Below are positions 33,901 through 42,854 of a DNA stretch of 64,000 bases, one piece after another. Both the position numbers and the translations under genes were made by a program. Position 1 is the first letter of the stretch. Each line of letters begins with the position of its first letter. Source of the DNA: an uncultured Oscillospiraceae bacterium (GTDB taxonomy: Bacteria > Bacillota > Clostridia > Oscillospirales > Oscillospiraceae); the NCBI GenBank assembly GCA_947626265.1, contig CANQRM010000018.1:1-64000 (forward strand), given 5' to 3'. A model generated the notes under the pieces. The model had not been told where the DNA came from. It was given only the letters and a program-made list of their open reading frames with translations, and ran no database searches.

Positions 33901-36900
33901 GGTTTCATACATCCAGCCCAGGTTATTCGCGGCGTAGGCGCTGCCCAACTCCGCGGCCCGGGTATAATACTCCACAGCCTTGGCGCCGTCCTCCTCCACA
34001 CCGTCGCCGTGGGCATACATCCAGCCCAGGGTGTAATAGGCTTCGGGGAGGTCCTGCTCCGCCGCCTTTTCGATCCACTCGAGCGCCTTGGCGTAGTCCT
34101 GGTCCACGCCGTCGCCTTCCAGGTACATCGCGCCCAGCTCGTACATCGCCCGGCGCACGCCGTGCTCCGCCGCCAGGGTGTAGAGCTCCACGGCCTTGCC
34201 GTAGTCCTGCTCCACGCCGGTGCCGAAGTAATAGTACTGGCCCAGATAGTGCACGGCCCGGTAGTCTTCCTCTTCCGCGGCGGCAGCCATGAGCTCTGCG
34301 GACTTGGCGTCGTCCTGCTCCACGCCCTCGCCATCGGCATAGAGGCAGGCGAGGATGCGCGCCTCAGCGCCGGTCAGCTCGCTCTCGTCCTTGGCGGTGA
34401 GCTGGGCGGCCAGGCGGTCGAAAAGCTCCTGGGCCTTGGCCTCGTCCTGCTCCACGCCCTCGCCGTACTCATAATCGTATGCCAGATAGAACAGGGCCTC
34501 CGGCTGGTCCTGCTCCGCCGCCTTTTCATACCATTCCACAGACTTGGCCTGGTCTATATCCACCACGCCGAAGCCGTTTTCATAGAAGTCGCCCACCATG
34601 TACTGGGCCTCCGCGTCGCACAGCTCCGCCGCCTGGCTGTACCAGTCAAAGGCCTTGGCCAGGTCCTGCTCCACGCCGACGGCGAACATATACATGTCGG
34701 CCATATTGTACATGGCCCAGGTGTCGCCCAGGTCCGCGGCCTGGGTGTAATACTCCATGGCCTTGGCGCTGTCCTTCTCCACGCCCTCGCCCGATTCGTA
34801 AAAATAGCCCAGGTTGTAGAGCGCGACCGCCCTTGCCTCGTCCTCATTGTTCTCATCCGCGGCAAGTTCACTGTATTCCATGCTCCTGCCGTAGTCCGGC
34901 TCCACGCCCTCGCCGAAATAATACACATTGGACAACGCGTTCTGGGCCGGGGCATAGCCCAGGTCCGCCGCCTGGGTGTAATACTCTATGGCCTTGGCGC
35001 TGTCCTGCTCCACGCCCATGCCCTCGGAATACATATAACCCAGCTCGTACATGGCCCGGATGACGCCGTGCTCCGCCGCCTGGGCGAAGAGCTCCGCTGC
35101 TTTGGCGTAGTCCTGCTCCACGCCTATGCCGTTCCGATAGGCGACGCCCAGGGCGGCCGCCGCCTCGTAGTTACCGTCCTCCGCGGCCTCGGCATAGAGG
35201 GCCGCGGCCTTTTCCTCGTCCTTTTCCAGGATGCCGCCGCTGACGTAGAGGGTGGCCAGGACCCGTTTCTCCGTGGAGGCGAGGGAGCCCTCTTCCTCCT
35301 TCTCCGTGAGCTTTTCCGCCAGGTCCTTTATGATCTCTTTGGCCTTGGCCTCGTCCTTTTCCACGCCGTGGCCGGTCAGATAGAGCCGCGCCAGGGCCAG
35401 CATGCCCTCCTCGTCCTTCTGCTCCGCGGCCTTTTCGTACCACGCCACCGCCTGGGCCATGTCCTTGTCCGTCACGCCGAAGCCGTACTGACAGAACCGG
35501 CCCATCTGGAACTGGGCGTCCTCGTCGCCCATGTCCGCGGCCTGGGTATAGCAGTCAAATGCCTTGGCGTAATCCTGCTCCACCCCGACGCCGTACATAT
35601 ACAAGTCGCCCATGCAGTCCGGGCCGTCGGGATTGCCGGCCTCCCCGGCCTTGGCATACCACTTCAGGGCCTCTTCGGTGTTTTGCTCCACGCCCCGGCC
35701 GTAGGCATAGGCGCTGCCCAGGCGGGACATGGCCAGGCTCTCGCCCAGCTCCGCCGCCTGGGTGTAAAACTCTGCGGCCTTGGCGTCGTCTTCCTCCACG
35801 CCCCAGCCATGTCCGTACATATAGCCCATGCCGTACAGCGCATAGCCTCTGGCGTTGTCGGACGCGTCCGACGCCGCCACCTGGGTGAACAGCTCCATGG
35901 CCCTGTCGTAGTCGTGGTCCACGCCATCGCCGTTGGCGTACAGATAGCCCGCCGCGTCCATAGCATAGACATAACCCAGGGCCGCGGCCTTTTCGTACCA
36001 CTCTATCGCCTGGGCGCTATCCTGCTCCACGCCCTCGCCGGCCTCGCAGGCGTAGCCCATATCGTACATGGCCGCGCGGATGCCGTGCTCCGCCGCCATG
36101 CGGTAGTATTCCACGGACTTTTCGTAGTCCACGTCCACGCCTTCGCCCTGGTAATACATGTCGCCTGCGTACTTCGCCGCCTCCCAGCTGCCGTCCGCCG
36201 CGGCGGCGGCGAAGAGCGCCGCGGCCTTAGCGTCGTCCTCTTCCAGGCCGTAGCCGTGGTCATAGAGCTTGCCCAGCACCCACTTCTCGGCGGCGTTGAG
36301 CTCACTCTCGTCCACAGCGGTGAGCTGCGCGGCAAGGCTGTCAAAGAGCTCCTGGGCCTTCGCCTCGTCCTGCTCCACGCCCTTGCCGTTATTATAGAAC
36401 TTTGCCAGGACGTAGGCGGCCTCCGCCTGGTCCAGAGCCGCGGCCTTTTCGTACCACGCCGCCGCCTGGGCCGGGTCCTTTTCCACCACGCCGTAGCCGT
36501 TTTCGCAGAAATCACCCACCTGATACTGGGCGTTGGCGTCGCCGTCCTCCGCAGCCTGGGTGTAGTATTCAAAGGCCTTGGCCTTGTCCAGCTCCGCGCC
36601 CTCAGCGTAGTTATACATATCGCCCAGGGCGGTCATGGACCACATGTCGCTCAGGGCCGCGCCCTGCTCGTAGAACTCCTTTGCCTTGGCCAGGTCCTGC
36701 TCCACGCCGGCGCCGACCTGATAGACCTGGCCCAGGTAGGCGTAAGCCTCCGGCACACCGTGGGCCGCCGCGTCGGAGAGCATCTCAATGCCCTTTGCCT
36801 CGTCCTTCTCCGTGCCCAGGCCCATGATGTACATCACGCCCGCCTGGCACTCGGCCTCAAAGATATCGTCCTCCGCCGCGGCGGTGAAATACGCCAGGGC

Positions 36901-39399
36901 CTTTTCATCGTCCTGCTCCACGCCCTCGCCGTTGGCATAGAGGTAGCCCAGCACCAGCGCGTTGTAGCTGTAGTCCTCGTCCTCCGAGGCGGTCTCGAAG
37001 GCCTGGGAGAAGAGCTCCGCAGCCTTGTCCTTATCCATCTCCACGCCCTGGCCCTGCTCATAGAGCCAGCCCAGATACAGCATGGCCTCGGCGTCTCCCT
37101 GGTCCGCGGCCTTCTGGTAGAGCTCCGCCGCCTTAGCATAGTCCACGTCCACCACGCCGTAGCCGTAGTCGTAGTACCGGCCCAGGGAGGTCTGGCCGTC
37201 CACATAGCCCAGCTCCGCCGACTGGGTGTAGAGCTCGAAGGCCTTCGCCTTATCCATCTCCACGCCCATGCCGTAGTCATAGAACCAGCCCACATTCTCC
37301 GCGGCGTAGCCCAGATCGTCGTCGTTCCGGGCGCGGGTCATGCTCAGCTCATAGTTCTCCCGCGCCTTGGCATAGTCCTCTTCCCCGCCCATGCCGTACA
37401 TATACATGTCGGCCAGGTAGAAGCTGACGTCGGGGGCGCCCAGAGCCCCGCCCTGTTCCAACAGCTCCCGGCCCTTTTCATAGTCCTGCTCCACGCCGGT
37501 GCCGTCCACATAGGCGTGGCCCAGATAGTAATATGCCTCGGGTACGCCGTGAGCCGCGGCGTCTTCCAGCAGCTCAATGCCCCTGGCCTCGTCCTTCTCC
37601 GTGCCGTAGCCCATGAGATACATCCCGCCCGCATGGCACTCGGCCTCGAAGATATCGTCCTCCGCCGCGGCGGTGAAGTACGCCAGGGCCTTCTCATCGT
37701 CCTGCTCCACGCCCTCTCCCATCTGGTAAAGGTAGCCCAGCACCAGCTGGTTATAGCTGTAGTCCTCATCCTCCGAGGCAGTCTCAAGGGCCTGAGCATA
37801 GAGCTCGTCGGCCTTGGCCTGGTCCATCTCCACGCCCTCGCCCTGCTCATAGAGCCAGCCCAGATACACCATGGCCTCGGCGTCGCCCTGGTCCGCGGCC
37901 TTCTGGTACCACTCCGCGGCTGTGGCGTAGTCCTTGTCCATTATGCCGTAGCCGTAGTCATAGAACCGGCCCAGGGAGGTCTGGCCGTCCACATAGCCCA
38001 GCTCCGCGGATTGAGTGTAGAGCTCGAAGGCCTTGGCCTTGTCCATCTCCACGCCCATGCCGTACTCATAGAACCAGCCGTCGTTCTCCAGAATGTAGCC
38101 CAGGGTGGCGTCGTCCAGCCCGGCGATGGTCATGGCCTGCTCATAATACTCCCGGGCCTTGACATAGTCCTCCTCCACGCCCAGGCCGTACATGTATATG
38201 TCGGCCAGGTAGAAGCAGACGTAGGGGTCGTCCAGGGCCTCGGCCTCGGTCAGAAGCTCCAGGGCTTTGGCATAGTCCTGCTCCACGCCCTCGCCCCTGC
38301 CGTACATCACGCCCAGAAGCACTATAGCCTCGGGCATGTTCATGTCCGCGCACTGGTTCATAAGCTCCAGGGCCTTGTCGTACTCGCCCGCCTCGTAATA
38401 GCACCGGGCCAGGTCGAACATGCCGTCCGGGTCGCCGATCTCCGCAGAGGAGGTGAAGTACTCCATGGCCTTGTCGGCGTCTTCCTCCACGCCCAGGCCG
38501 TTTTTGTAGATATAGCCCAGCAGGAACCAGCCGTTATCATACCGCGCGTCCTCGCCGGCCTCGGTGAGGGTATCCAGCGCCTGGCCGTAGAGCTCGTTGG
38601 CCTTGGCCTCATCCTGCTCCACGCCCTCGCCGCTGGCGTAAAGGTCACCCAGGAAGACCATGCCGCCCGCGTCGCCCTGATCTGCGGCCTTCTGGTACCA
38701 CTCTGCCGCCTGGGCGCAGTCTATGTCCACCACGCCGTAGCCGAACTGATATATCCGGCCCACATACTCCTGGGCGTAGGCGGAGCCAGCCTCTGCGGCC
38801 TGAGAGAACATCTCATAGGCCTTCTCAAAGCTCTGCTCCGTGCCCTTGCCGTAGTAATAGGCCTCGCCCAGGCACTCGGCGCACTGGATCTTGTAAGGTC
38901 CATCATCGCATTCCTCATAGCCCCTGGTCCAGCACTCCACGGCCTTGCCGTAGTCCTTCTCCGTGCCGGCGCCGTTCCAATAGAGGATGCCCAGGTTGGC
39001 GCAGGCCTCTGAAGCCAGCTCCGCGGCCTGGGTGAACAGCTCAAAGGCTTTGGCCTCGTCCTTTTCCACGCCCTCGCCGCAGTAATACATCGTGCCCAGT
39101 TCAAGCATGCTCCCGCCGTCGCCGCCGTCCGCGGCCTTCTGGTACATCTCCGCGGCCTTGGCGTAGTCCTGCTCCACGCCCTCGCCGTAAGAATACATGT
39201 CGCCCAGCGCCGCGCTGGCGGGGACATAGTCCTTCTCCGCCGCCTTGGTCAGCAGCTCCTCGCCCTTGGCGGCGTCGCCGCCCTGGATGGCCTCCATGGC
39301 CTCGTCATACATCTCCTCGGGCTTTTTTCCGCAGCCCGCGCACAGGCCCAGCAGCATGGCCGCCGCCAGGACGAACGCCAATACCTTCCGCAGCTTCAT
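30985..39399 (-). CDS. Giant Sel1-repeat lipoprotein, 2804 aa
   Basis: The N-terminus is a lipoprotein signal (GLCAGC, lipidated Cys23), so the chain should hang from the outer face of the membrane. Practically the whole remainder is Sel1-like repeats of about 36 residues, with the motif A-x2-LG-x-MY-x2-GEGVEQDYAKA-x-E-x-Y-x-QAA, of the order of 70 units forming a superhelix. It is strongly acidic with no catalytic domain visible. Near residues 410-930 there is a 263-aa super-repeat (789-bp DNA period, compare 37201 and 37990), a sign of recent internal expansion. Sel1 arrays bind proteins or peptides. Being 30 bp behind a second Sel1 protein gene and ahead of seven secreted-peptide genes, a peptide-binding, receptor or immunity scaffold is a reasonable guess, not shown. 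SD GGGGAGGT. Confidence 0.85.
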   Translation of the reverse strand: MKLRKVLAFVLAAAMLLGLCAGCGKKPEEMYDEAMEAIQGGDAAKGEELLTKAAEKDYVPASAALGDMYSYGEGVEQDYAKAAEMYQKAADGGDGGSMLELGTMYYCGEGVEKDEAKAFELFTQAAELASEACANLGILYWNGAGTEKDYGKAVECWTRGYEECDDGPYKIQCAECLGEAYYYGKGTEQSFEKAYEMFSQAAEAGSAYAQEYVGRIYQFGYGVVDIDCAQAAEWYQKAADQGDAGGMVFLGDLYASGEGVEQDEAKANELYGQALDTLTEAGEDARYDNGWFLLGYIYKNGLGVEEDADKAMEYFTSSAEIGDPDGMFDLARCYYEAGEYDKALELMNQCADMNMPEAIVLLGVMYGRGEGVEQDYAKALELLTEAEALDDPYVCFYLADIYMYGLGVEEDYVKAREYYEQAMTIAGLDDATLGYILENDGWFYEYGMGVEMDKAKAFELYTQSAELGYVDGQTSLGRFYDYGYGIMDKDYATAAEWYQKAADQGDAEAMVYLGWLYEQGEGVEMDQAKADELYAQALETASEDEDYSYNQLVLGYLYQMGEGVEQDDEKALAYFTAAAEDDIFEAECHAGGMYLMGYGTEKDEARGIELLEDAAAHGVPEAYYYLGHAYVDGTGVEQDYEKGRELLEQGGALGAPDVSFYLADMYMYGMGGEEDYAKARENYELSMTRARNDDDLGYAAENVGWFYDYGMGVEMDKAKAFELYTQSAELGYVDGQTSLGRYYDYGYGVVDVDYAKAAELYQKAADQGDAEAMLYLGWLYEQGQGVEMDKDKAAELFSQAFETASEDEDYSYNALVLGYLYANGEGVEQDDEKALAYFTAAAEDDIFEAECQAGVMYIMGLGTEKDEAKGIEMLSDAAAHGVPEAYAYLGQVYQVGAGVEQDLAKAKEFYEQGAALSDMWSMTALGDMYNYAEGAELDKAKAFEYYTQAAEDGDANAQYQVGDFCENGYGVVEKDPAQAAAWYEKAAALDQAEAAYVLAKFYNNGKGVEQDEAKAQELFDSLAAQLTAVDESELNAAEKWVLGKLYDHGYGLEEDDAKAAALFAAAAADGSWEAAKYAGDMYYQGEGVDVDYEKSVEYYRMAAEHGIRAAMYDMGYACEAGEGVEQDSAQAIEWYEKAAALGYVYAMDAAGYLYANGDGVDHDYDRAMELFTQVAASDASDNARGYALYGMGYMYGHGWGVEEDDAKAAEFYTQAAELGESLAMSRLGSAYAYGRGVEQNTEEALKWYAKAGEAGNPDGPDCMGDLYMYGVGVEQDYAKAFDCYTQAADMGDEDAQFQMGRFCQYGFGVTDKDMAQAVAWYEKAAEQKDEEGMLALARLYLTGHGVEKDEAKAKEIIKDLAEKLTEKEEEGSLASTEKRVLATLYVSGGILEKDEEKAAALYAEAAEDGNYEAAAALGVAYRNGIGVEQDYAKAAELFAQAAEHGVIRAMYELGYMYSEGMGVEQDSAKAIEYYTQAADLGYAPAQNALSNVYYFGEGVEPDYGRSMEYSELAADENNEDEARAVALYNLGYFYESGEGVEKDSAKAMEYYTQAADLGDTWAMYNMADMYMFAVGVEQDLAKAFDWYSQAAELCDAEAQYMVGDFYENGFGVVDIDQAKSVEWYEKAAEQDQPEALFYLAYDYEYGEGVEQDEAKAQELFDRLAAQLTAKDESELTGAEARILACLYADGEGVEQDDAKSAELMAAAAEEEDYRAVHYLGQYYYFGTGVEQDYGKAVELYTLAAEHGVRRAMYELGAMYLEGDGVDQDYAKALEWIEKAAEQDLPEAYYTLGWMYAHGDGVEEDGAKAVEYYTRAAELGSAYAANNLGWMYETGTAVEQDYAKAIELYTQAADMGDAVAAYTLGWLYAHGEGVEQDYDRAVAYYTQSADLGYDWAMLNLGYMYSRGNGVEEDDEKAFELYSQAAELGNSMAINNLGNMYEFGQGVEQDYDKAIELYTQAADMGEGLALTNMADMYERGHGVEKDKAKALELYTQAVDMGNSHAMYRLAKLYLYGQGVERDAAKALELAQQAADADDPYGMLLMGELCDMGFGAVDVDDAQAVAWYEKALEEDDENAEAMVQLGSMYDQGEGVEKDGARAAELYAQAAPLLQEWEERDTLSASEQALLGKMYVNGDGVEKDEGKGVELLTAAAEDDDANALYTLGCFYRDGAAVEQDYARAVEYLTAAAGWSEPRAAYALGNMYYFGEGVEPDKAKAFEYYTQAAALGSADGMYMAGDFYECGYGVVDIDEAKAVEWYEKAAEQDQPEAIYNLAGCYADGTGVEQDEAKAQELYERVAARLTAMDEGELTAAEARVLACMYEFGLGVDKDEAKSAEIMAAAAEMGDSRAVYYLGQFYYYGVGVEKDDAQAAELYTQAAEHGVRGAMYDLAYLYYAGEGVDQDYAQTVQWLEKAVEQELPEAYYNLGWLYNEGVGVEQDYARAVEYYEKAADLGDAYAAYNLGVLYSQGEGVEEDDAKGAEYYEKSMELGENQAALSLAYMYSRGKGVEVDLDKSFELYNTALEVDGENATAMEGVGEAYLFGKGSLEQDYAQAAEWFEKAAEQDNAEAAYYLACLYLYGDGVEKDEAKAGEMFADLAARLTQKEEEDDLGFTEKRVLAYLYRDGKGVEQDEAKAVELLTAAVEENNYQAADSLARCYRDGVGVEQDHAKAVELYELAAAHGEASSAADLGYMYYYGEGVEQSCEEAYKWLKLGADMGDAYCQGYLGYLYLEGEGVEQDYAQARKLFEEAMDEDDESLYALGTIYENGLGVEADMDKAMDYYTQAADRGVEAAVQRLADLAAEPAA

Positions 39400-39429
39400 T
39401 TTGTATGTACCTCCCCGGTAAATTATTTT

Positions 39430-41388
39430 TTATTCAGACAGGTCCGCCAGCGCCTGGGCGGCGTCCTCTTCCACGCCCTTGCCAAAGTAGTACATGTCGC
39501 CCAGGTCGTACGCGGCCCAGTAGTCGTTGTCCTCCACGGCGGCAGCCAAGAGCGCCGCGGCCTTTGCGTCGTCCTCCTCCACGCCGTATCCGTAGTCATA
39601 GAGCTTGCCCAGCGCCCGCTCTTCGCTGGCGGAGAGCTCCTCCTCCGGCTTTTCCGTGAGACGCGCGGCCAGGCTTTCGTAGAGCTCCTGGGCCTTTGCC
39701 TCGTCCTGCTCCACGCCCTCGCCGTTTTTATAGAGCCTCGCCAGGGCGTAGGCGGCCATCGGGTGGTCCTTTTCGGCAGCCTTTTCGTACCACTCCGCCG
39801 CCTGGGCGCAGTCTATATCCACCACGCCGTAGCCGTTTTCATAGAAATCGCCCATGGAATACAGAGCCTCTGCGCTGCCAAGCTCCGCGCCCTGGGTATA
39901 GTATTCAAAGGCCTTGGCCTTATCCACTTCCGTGCCCAGGCCGCAGTCATAGAAGAAGCCGGCGTTATTGGCGGCCGCGCCCCGGATATCGTTGTCGCCC
40001 GCGCCCAACACAGCCTTTTCCATCCACTGAAGGGCCTTGACGTAGTCCTGCTCCACACCTTCGCCGGAATAGTACATCTCGGAGAGATACTCTCCGGCAT
40101 AGGTGCTGCCAAGCGCCGCCGCGGCCTCGTAATATTCCGCCGCTTTGGCGTAGTCCTGCTCCACGTCCTCGCCGAAATAGTACATGTCGCCCAGCATGAT
40201 CTGGGCGAAGGTGTCCTGCCGCTCCGCGCCAAGGGTGAACAGCTCAAAGGCCTTGTCATAGTCCTGCTCCACGCCCTTGCCGCTGACATACATATGCCCC
40301 AGCAGGCCCGGCGCCAGCATGTCACCGCCCTCGGTCGCCTGGGTCAGCAGTTCCAGGGCCTTGTCATAGTCCTGCTCCGCGCCCCGGCCCAGAAGATACA
40401 TCTTTCCCAAAATGCGCTGGGACGTGGCGACCGCAAGCTCGTCGTCGGCAGAGAGGATATCGAAGACCTGACCGTACAGCTCCTCTGCCTTTGTCTCGTC
40501 CCGCTCCACGCCAAGGCCATTTTCATAGAGGGCGCCCAGACGGTACATAGCCTCGACATTGCCCGCGTCCGCGGCTTTCTGGTACCACTCCGCCGCCTGG
40601 GCATAGTCCACGTCCATGACGCCGTAGCCCTCAGCGCAGAACTCGCCCATGAACTCCATGGCGTTTATGACGCCGCTCTCCGCCGCCTGCCGGGCCAGCT
40701 CCATGGCCTTGGCCATATCCCGCTCCACGCCCTCGCCGTAGAAGTACATCACGGCCAGGTCCTGCTGAGCCGTGGGGTCGCCCAGGTCCGCCGCCTGCTG
40801 GTAGAGTTCCACCGCCCTGGCGTCATCCTTCTCCACGCCCAGGCCCTCGTCATAGGCATAGCCCAGACCCGCCATGGCCGTGGGATAGCCCAGGTCCGCC
40901 GAGCGCTGATAGAGCTCCACGGCCTTTTCGTAATCCTGCTCCACGCTCTCGCCGGTGGCGTACATGTGGGCCAGGTTGCACAGGGCCACGGCGTTATCCT
41001 GGTCCGCGGCCTTTTCCGTCCACTGCCGGGCCAGGTCCATATCCGGCTCCGTGCCCTGGCCGCTGTAATACATGTATCCCAGCAGCATCTGGGCCTCGGC
41101 GTCACCCATCTCCGCGCCCTGGCCGGCCCACTGGAAGGCCTGGTCCGGGTCCGGCTCGGTGCCTGTTCCGGACATATACATGTACGCCAGCATGCCGGCT
41201 GCCTCGCCGCTGCCGGCCTCCGCCGCGGCGGTGAACTTTTCCAGCGCGCCCGCCGTGTCGCCCGCGTCAAAGGCCTCCCGCCCCTGCTCGCAGAGAGCGG
41301 AGGCGTCCTCCGACGCCAGGGCCGCGGGCCCCAGGCTCAGCACCATCACCGCCGCCAGAAGCAGCGCCAACATTTTCTTGAGCTTCAT
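39430..41388 (-). CDS. Secreted Sel1-repeat protein, 652 aa
   Basis: Sec signal peptide (cleavage near ALA-SED, about residue 25) without a lipobox, so probably exported and free or wall-associated. The mature protein is about 16-17 Sel1-like repeats of the same type as the giant neighbour (GTGTEPDPDQAFQWAGQGAE, GEGVERDMAKAMELARQAAE). It lies 32 bp after the GHKL kinase gene with SD AGGAGGT and 30 bp before the lipoprotein, so all three share a transcript. Its sequence is close to segments of the 2804-aa protein, suggesting one arose from the other. Confidence 0.85.
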   Translation of the reverse strand: MKLKKMLALLLAAVMVLSLGPAALASEDASALCEQGREAFDAGDTAGALEKFTAAAEAGSGEAAGMLAYMYMSGTGTEPDPDQAFQWAGQGAEMGDAEAQMLLGYMYYSGQGTEPDMDLARQWTEKAADQDNAVALCNLAHMYATGESVEQDYEKAVELYQRSADLGYPTAMAGLGYAYDEGLGVEKDDARAVELYQQAADLGDPTAQQDLAVMYFYGEGVERDMAKAMELARQAAESGVINAMEFMGEFCAEGYGVMDVDYAQAAEWYQKAADAGNVEAMYRLGALYENGLGVERDETKAEELYGQVFDILSADDELAVATSQRILGKMYLLGRGAEQDYDKALELLTQATEGGDMLAPGLLGHMYVSGKGVEQDYDKAFELFTLGAERQDTFAQIMLGDMYYFGEDVEQDYAKAAEYYEAAAALGSTYAGEYLSEMYYSGEGVEQDYVKALQWMEKAVLGAGDNDIRGAAANNAGFFYDCGLGTEVDKAKAFEYYTQGAELGSAEALYSMGDFYENGYGVVDIDCAQAAEWYEKAAEKDHPMAAYALARLYKNGEGVEQDEAKAQELYESLAARLTEKPEEELSASEERALGKLYDYGYGVEEDDAKAAALLAAAVEDNDYWAAYDLGDMYYFGKGVEEDAAQALADLSE

Positions 41389-41420
41389 TGTATGTACCTC
41401 CTGTGCTTTCGCGCACGTAT

Positions 41421-42854
41421 TTACTGTTTATTCGTTCCAGCGGGGCGGAAGGTCCAATACCCCCCCCCGCTTTTATTCATGCCTGTTGGCATATTGAGCC
41501 GCATCCGCGCGGTGAAGGTCCTCGTCTCGGCGTTGAAGCGGAACATGGCGCTGCCGCCGTATTTTTGCGCCGTATGGGCTATGCTCCGCAGGCCGTAGCC
41601 CACCTTCCCGTCGCTCAAAAACGCCTCCGCCGGGGAGAAGCCGTCCGCCGTCTGGTAGCGCCGGTCCAGGCGCACCTCCCGGCATGAATTGGCTATCTCC
41701 ACGGCCAGGGAGCCCTGCACTGTGCCCACCTGCACCCGTATCCACTTGTCGTCCGGGCACTTCCGGCAGGCGTTCACCGCGTTTTCCAGGGCGTTGCCGA
41801 ACAGCACGGTAAGGTCCGCCGGCTCGATGGACAGCTCCCCGCACGCCGCCTGGATGACGCAGCGGATGCCCTCCTCCCGGGCCAGGCCCGCGTAGTACTG
41901 CAAAAGCCCGTTCACCACCATGTTTTCGCAGAAGACCTCGTTCAGCCGCTGGGCGGTGGCGTCCAGCACCTGGGCCAGGTACCCCTTCATCTCCTCCAGC
42001 TTGCCCTTCTGGAGCATCTCGTTCAGGGCGTTATAGTGGTGGCGCATGTCATGGCGCATCCGCCGGGTGCTCTCCATGTCGCTGACGATCCGCTCATATT
42101 GCAGCTGCTGCATCTCCATGGCCCGCTGGTAGTCGCTGTCCCGCTTGCGCCGCACCGACTCCCGGAACACCAGCCAATAGATGAGCACCTGGTCCAGCAG
42201 CACCACCACGAACAGCAGCATCTCCTGCACATACCGCCGGTAGCCCACCCGGTAGAAGGTCATATCCGCGCCCATCAGAAGGGCCAGGAACACGGCCGTG
42301 GACACCACCAGGATGAAAAACTCCTGGCGCATCTGCTCCATCTCGATCTCCTGCAGGTACTCCCGCAGAGGCCGGAGCACGAACCGGTCCATGATAGGAA
42401 ACAGCAGCACCGCCGTGAGCGCGTACATCACCACGCCGCAGGGGGAATAGACGGCCCCGCTCTCAAGCTGGGTGGAAAGGCCCAGAGGCTCCGCCAGCAC
42501 GCCGATGAGGATATTCACCAGCCAGTACTGGGACGCGCCGTAGAAGAACACCGCGAACAGCACCAAGACCTTTTTGATCGCCGCCTCCCGCACCAGCCAG
42601 CTCTCGGCGGCCAGTGTCAGCAGTATGGCGGCCAGCATGTAGAGGTTCGCGCCCAGCGCCACATCCCAGGCCGCCGCGGCGCCCATCAGGGCGGGGAACA
42701 GCGCCGCCAGCCCAACGCCCAGCCCGGCGAAGGCGGCGAAGACCGTCCTCCTCCCGAACCGGAGGGACCCCTCGGAGAAGGGCAGAAAGACCATCAGCAT
42801 GCAGGGGAAGACCTGCACGAAAAAGCCCGCCGCGTTTCGCAGATATGCGCTCAT
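41421..42854 (-). CDS. AgrC-like GHKL sensor histidine kinase
   Basis: 477 aa. Six to seven N-terminal membrane helices (residues about 10-235), a coiled linker, the phosphoacceptor region RRMRHDMRHHYNALNEML (His268) and a GHKL ATPase: FGNALENAVNAC N-box and GYGLRSIAHTAQKYGGSAMF G-box. This is the architecture of peptide-pheromone receptors such as AgrC, PlnB and ComD. Its ATG overlaps the regulator stop. A G9 tract (41460-41468) lies about 14 codons before the stop, so slippage would change the C-terminal tail only. The ligand may be one of the downstream peptides; that is inference. Confidence 0.88.
   Translation of the reverse strand: MSAYLRNAAGFFVQVFPCMLMVFLPFSEGSLRFGRRTVFAAFAGLGVGLAALFPALMGAAAAWDVALGANLYMLAAILLTLAAESWLVREAAIKKVLVLFAVFFYGASQYWLVNILIGVLAEPLGLSTQLESGAVYSPCGVVMYALTAVLLFPIMDRFVLRPLREYLQEIEMEQMRQEFFILVVSTAVFLALLMGADMTFYRVGYRRYVQEMLLFVVVLLDQVLIYWLVFRESVRRKRDSDYQRAMEMQQLQYERIVSDMESTRRMRHDMRHHYNALNEMLQKGKLEEMKGYLAQVLDATAQRLNEVFCENMVVNGLLQYYAGLAREEGIRCVIQAACGELSIEPADLTVLFGNALENAVNACRKCPDDKWIRVQVGTVQGSLAVEIANSCREVRLDRRYQTADGFSPAEAFLSDGKVGYGLRSIAHTAQKYGGSAMFRFNAETRTFTARMRLNMPTGMNKSGGGYWTFRPAGTNKQ

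Noticed and set aside
30862-39012. A 2716-codon open frame on the plus strand, antisense to the giant Sel1 gene
   Set aside because: It mirrors the repeat periodicity of the minus-strand gene and arises from GC-rich, stop-poor codons. The minus frame has a lipobox, SD and coherent Sel1 repeats; the plus frame has none.
30985-41388. Regular short repeats that could be mistaken for a CRISPR or satellite array
   Set aside because: The repeats are about 108 bp, in frame, degenerate at the DNA level and encode Sel1 units; there are no spacers.
39763-41598. 611-codon plus-strand frame over the smaller Sel1 gene
   Set aside because: Shadow frame; the minus-strand gene has a signal peptide and SD.
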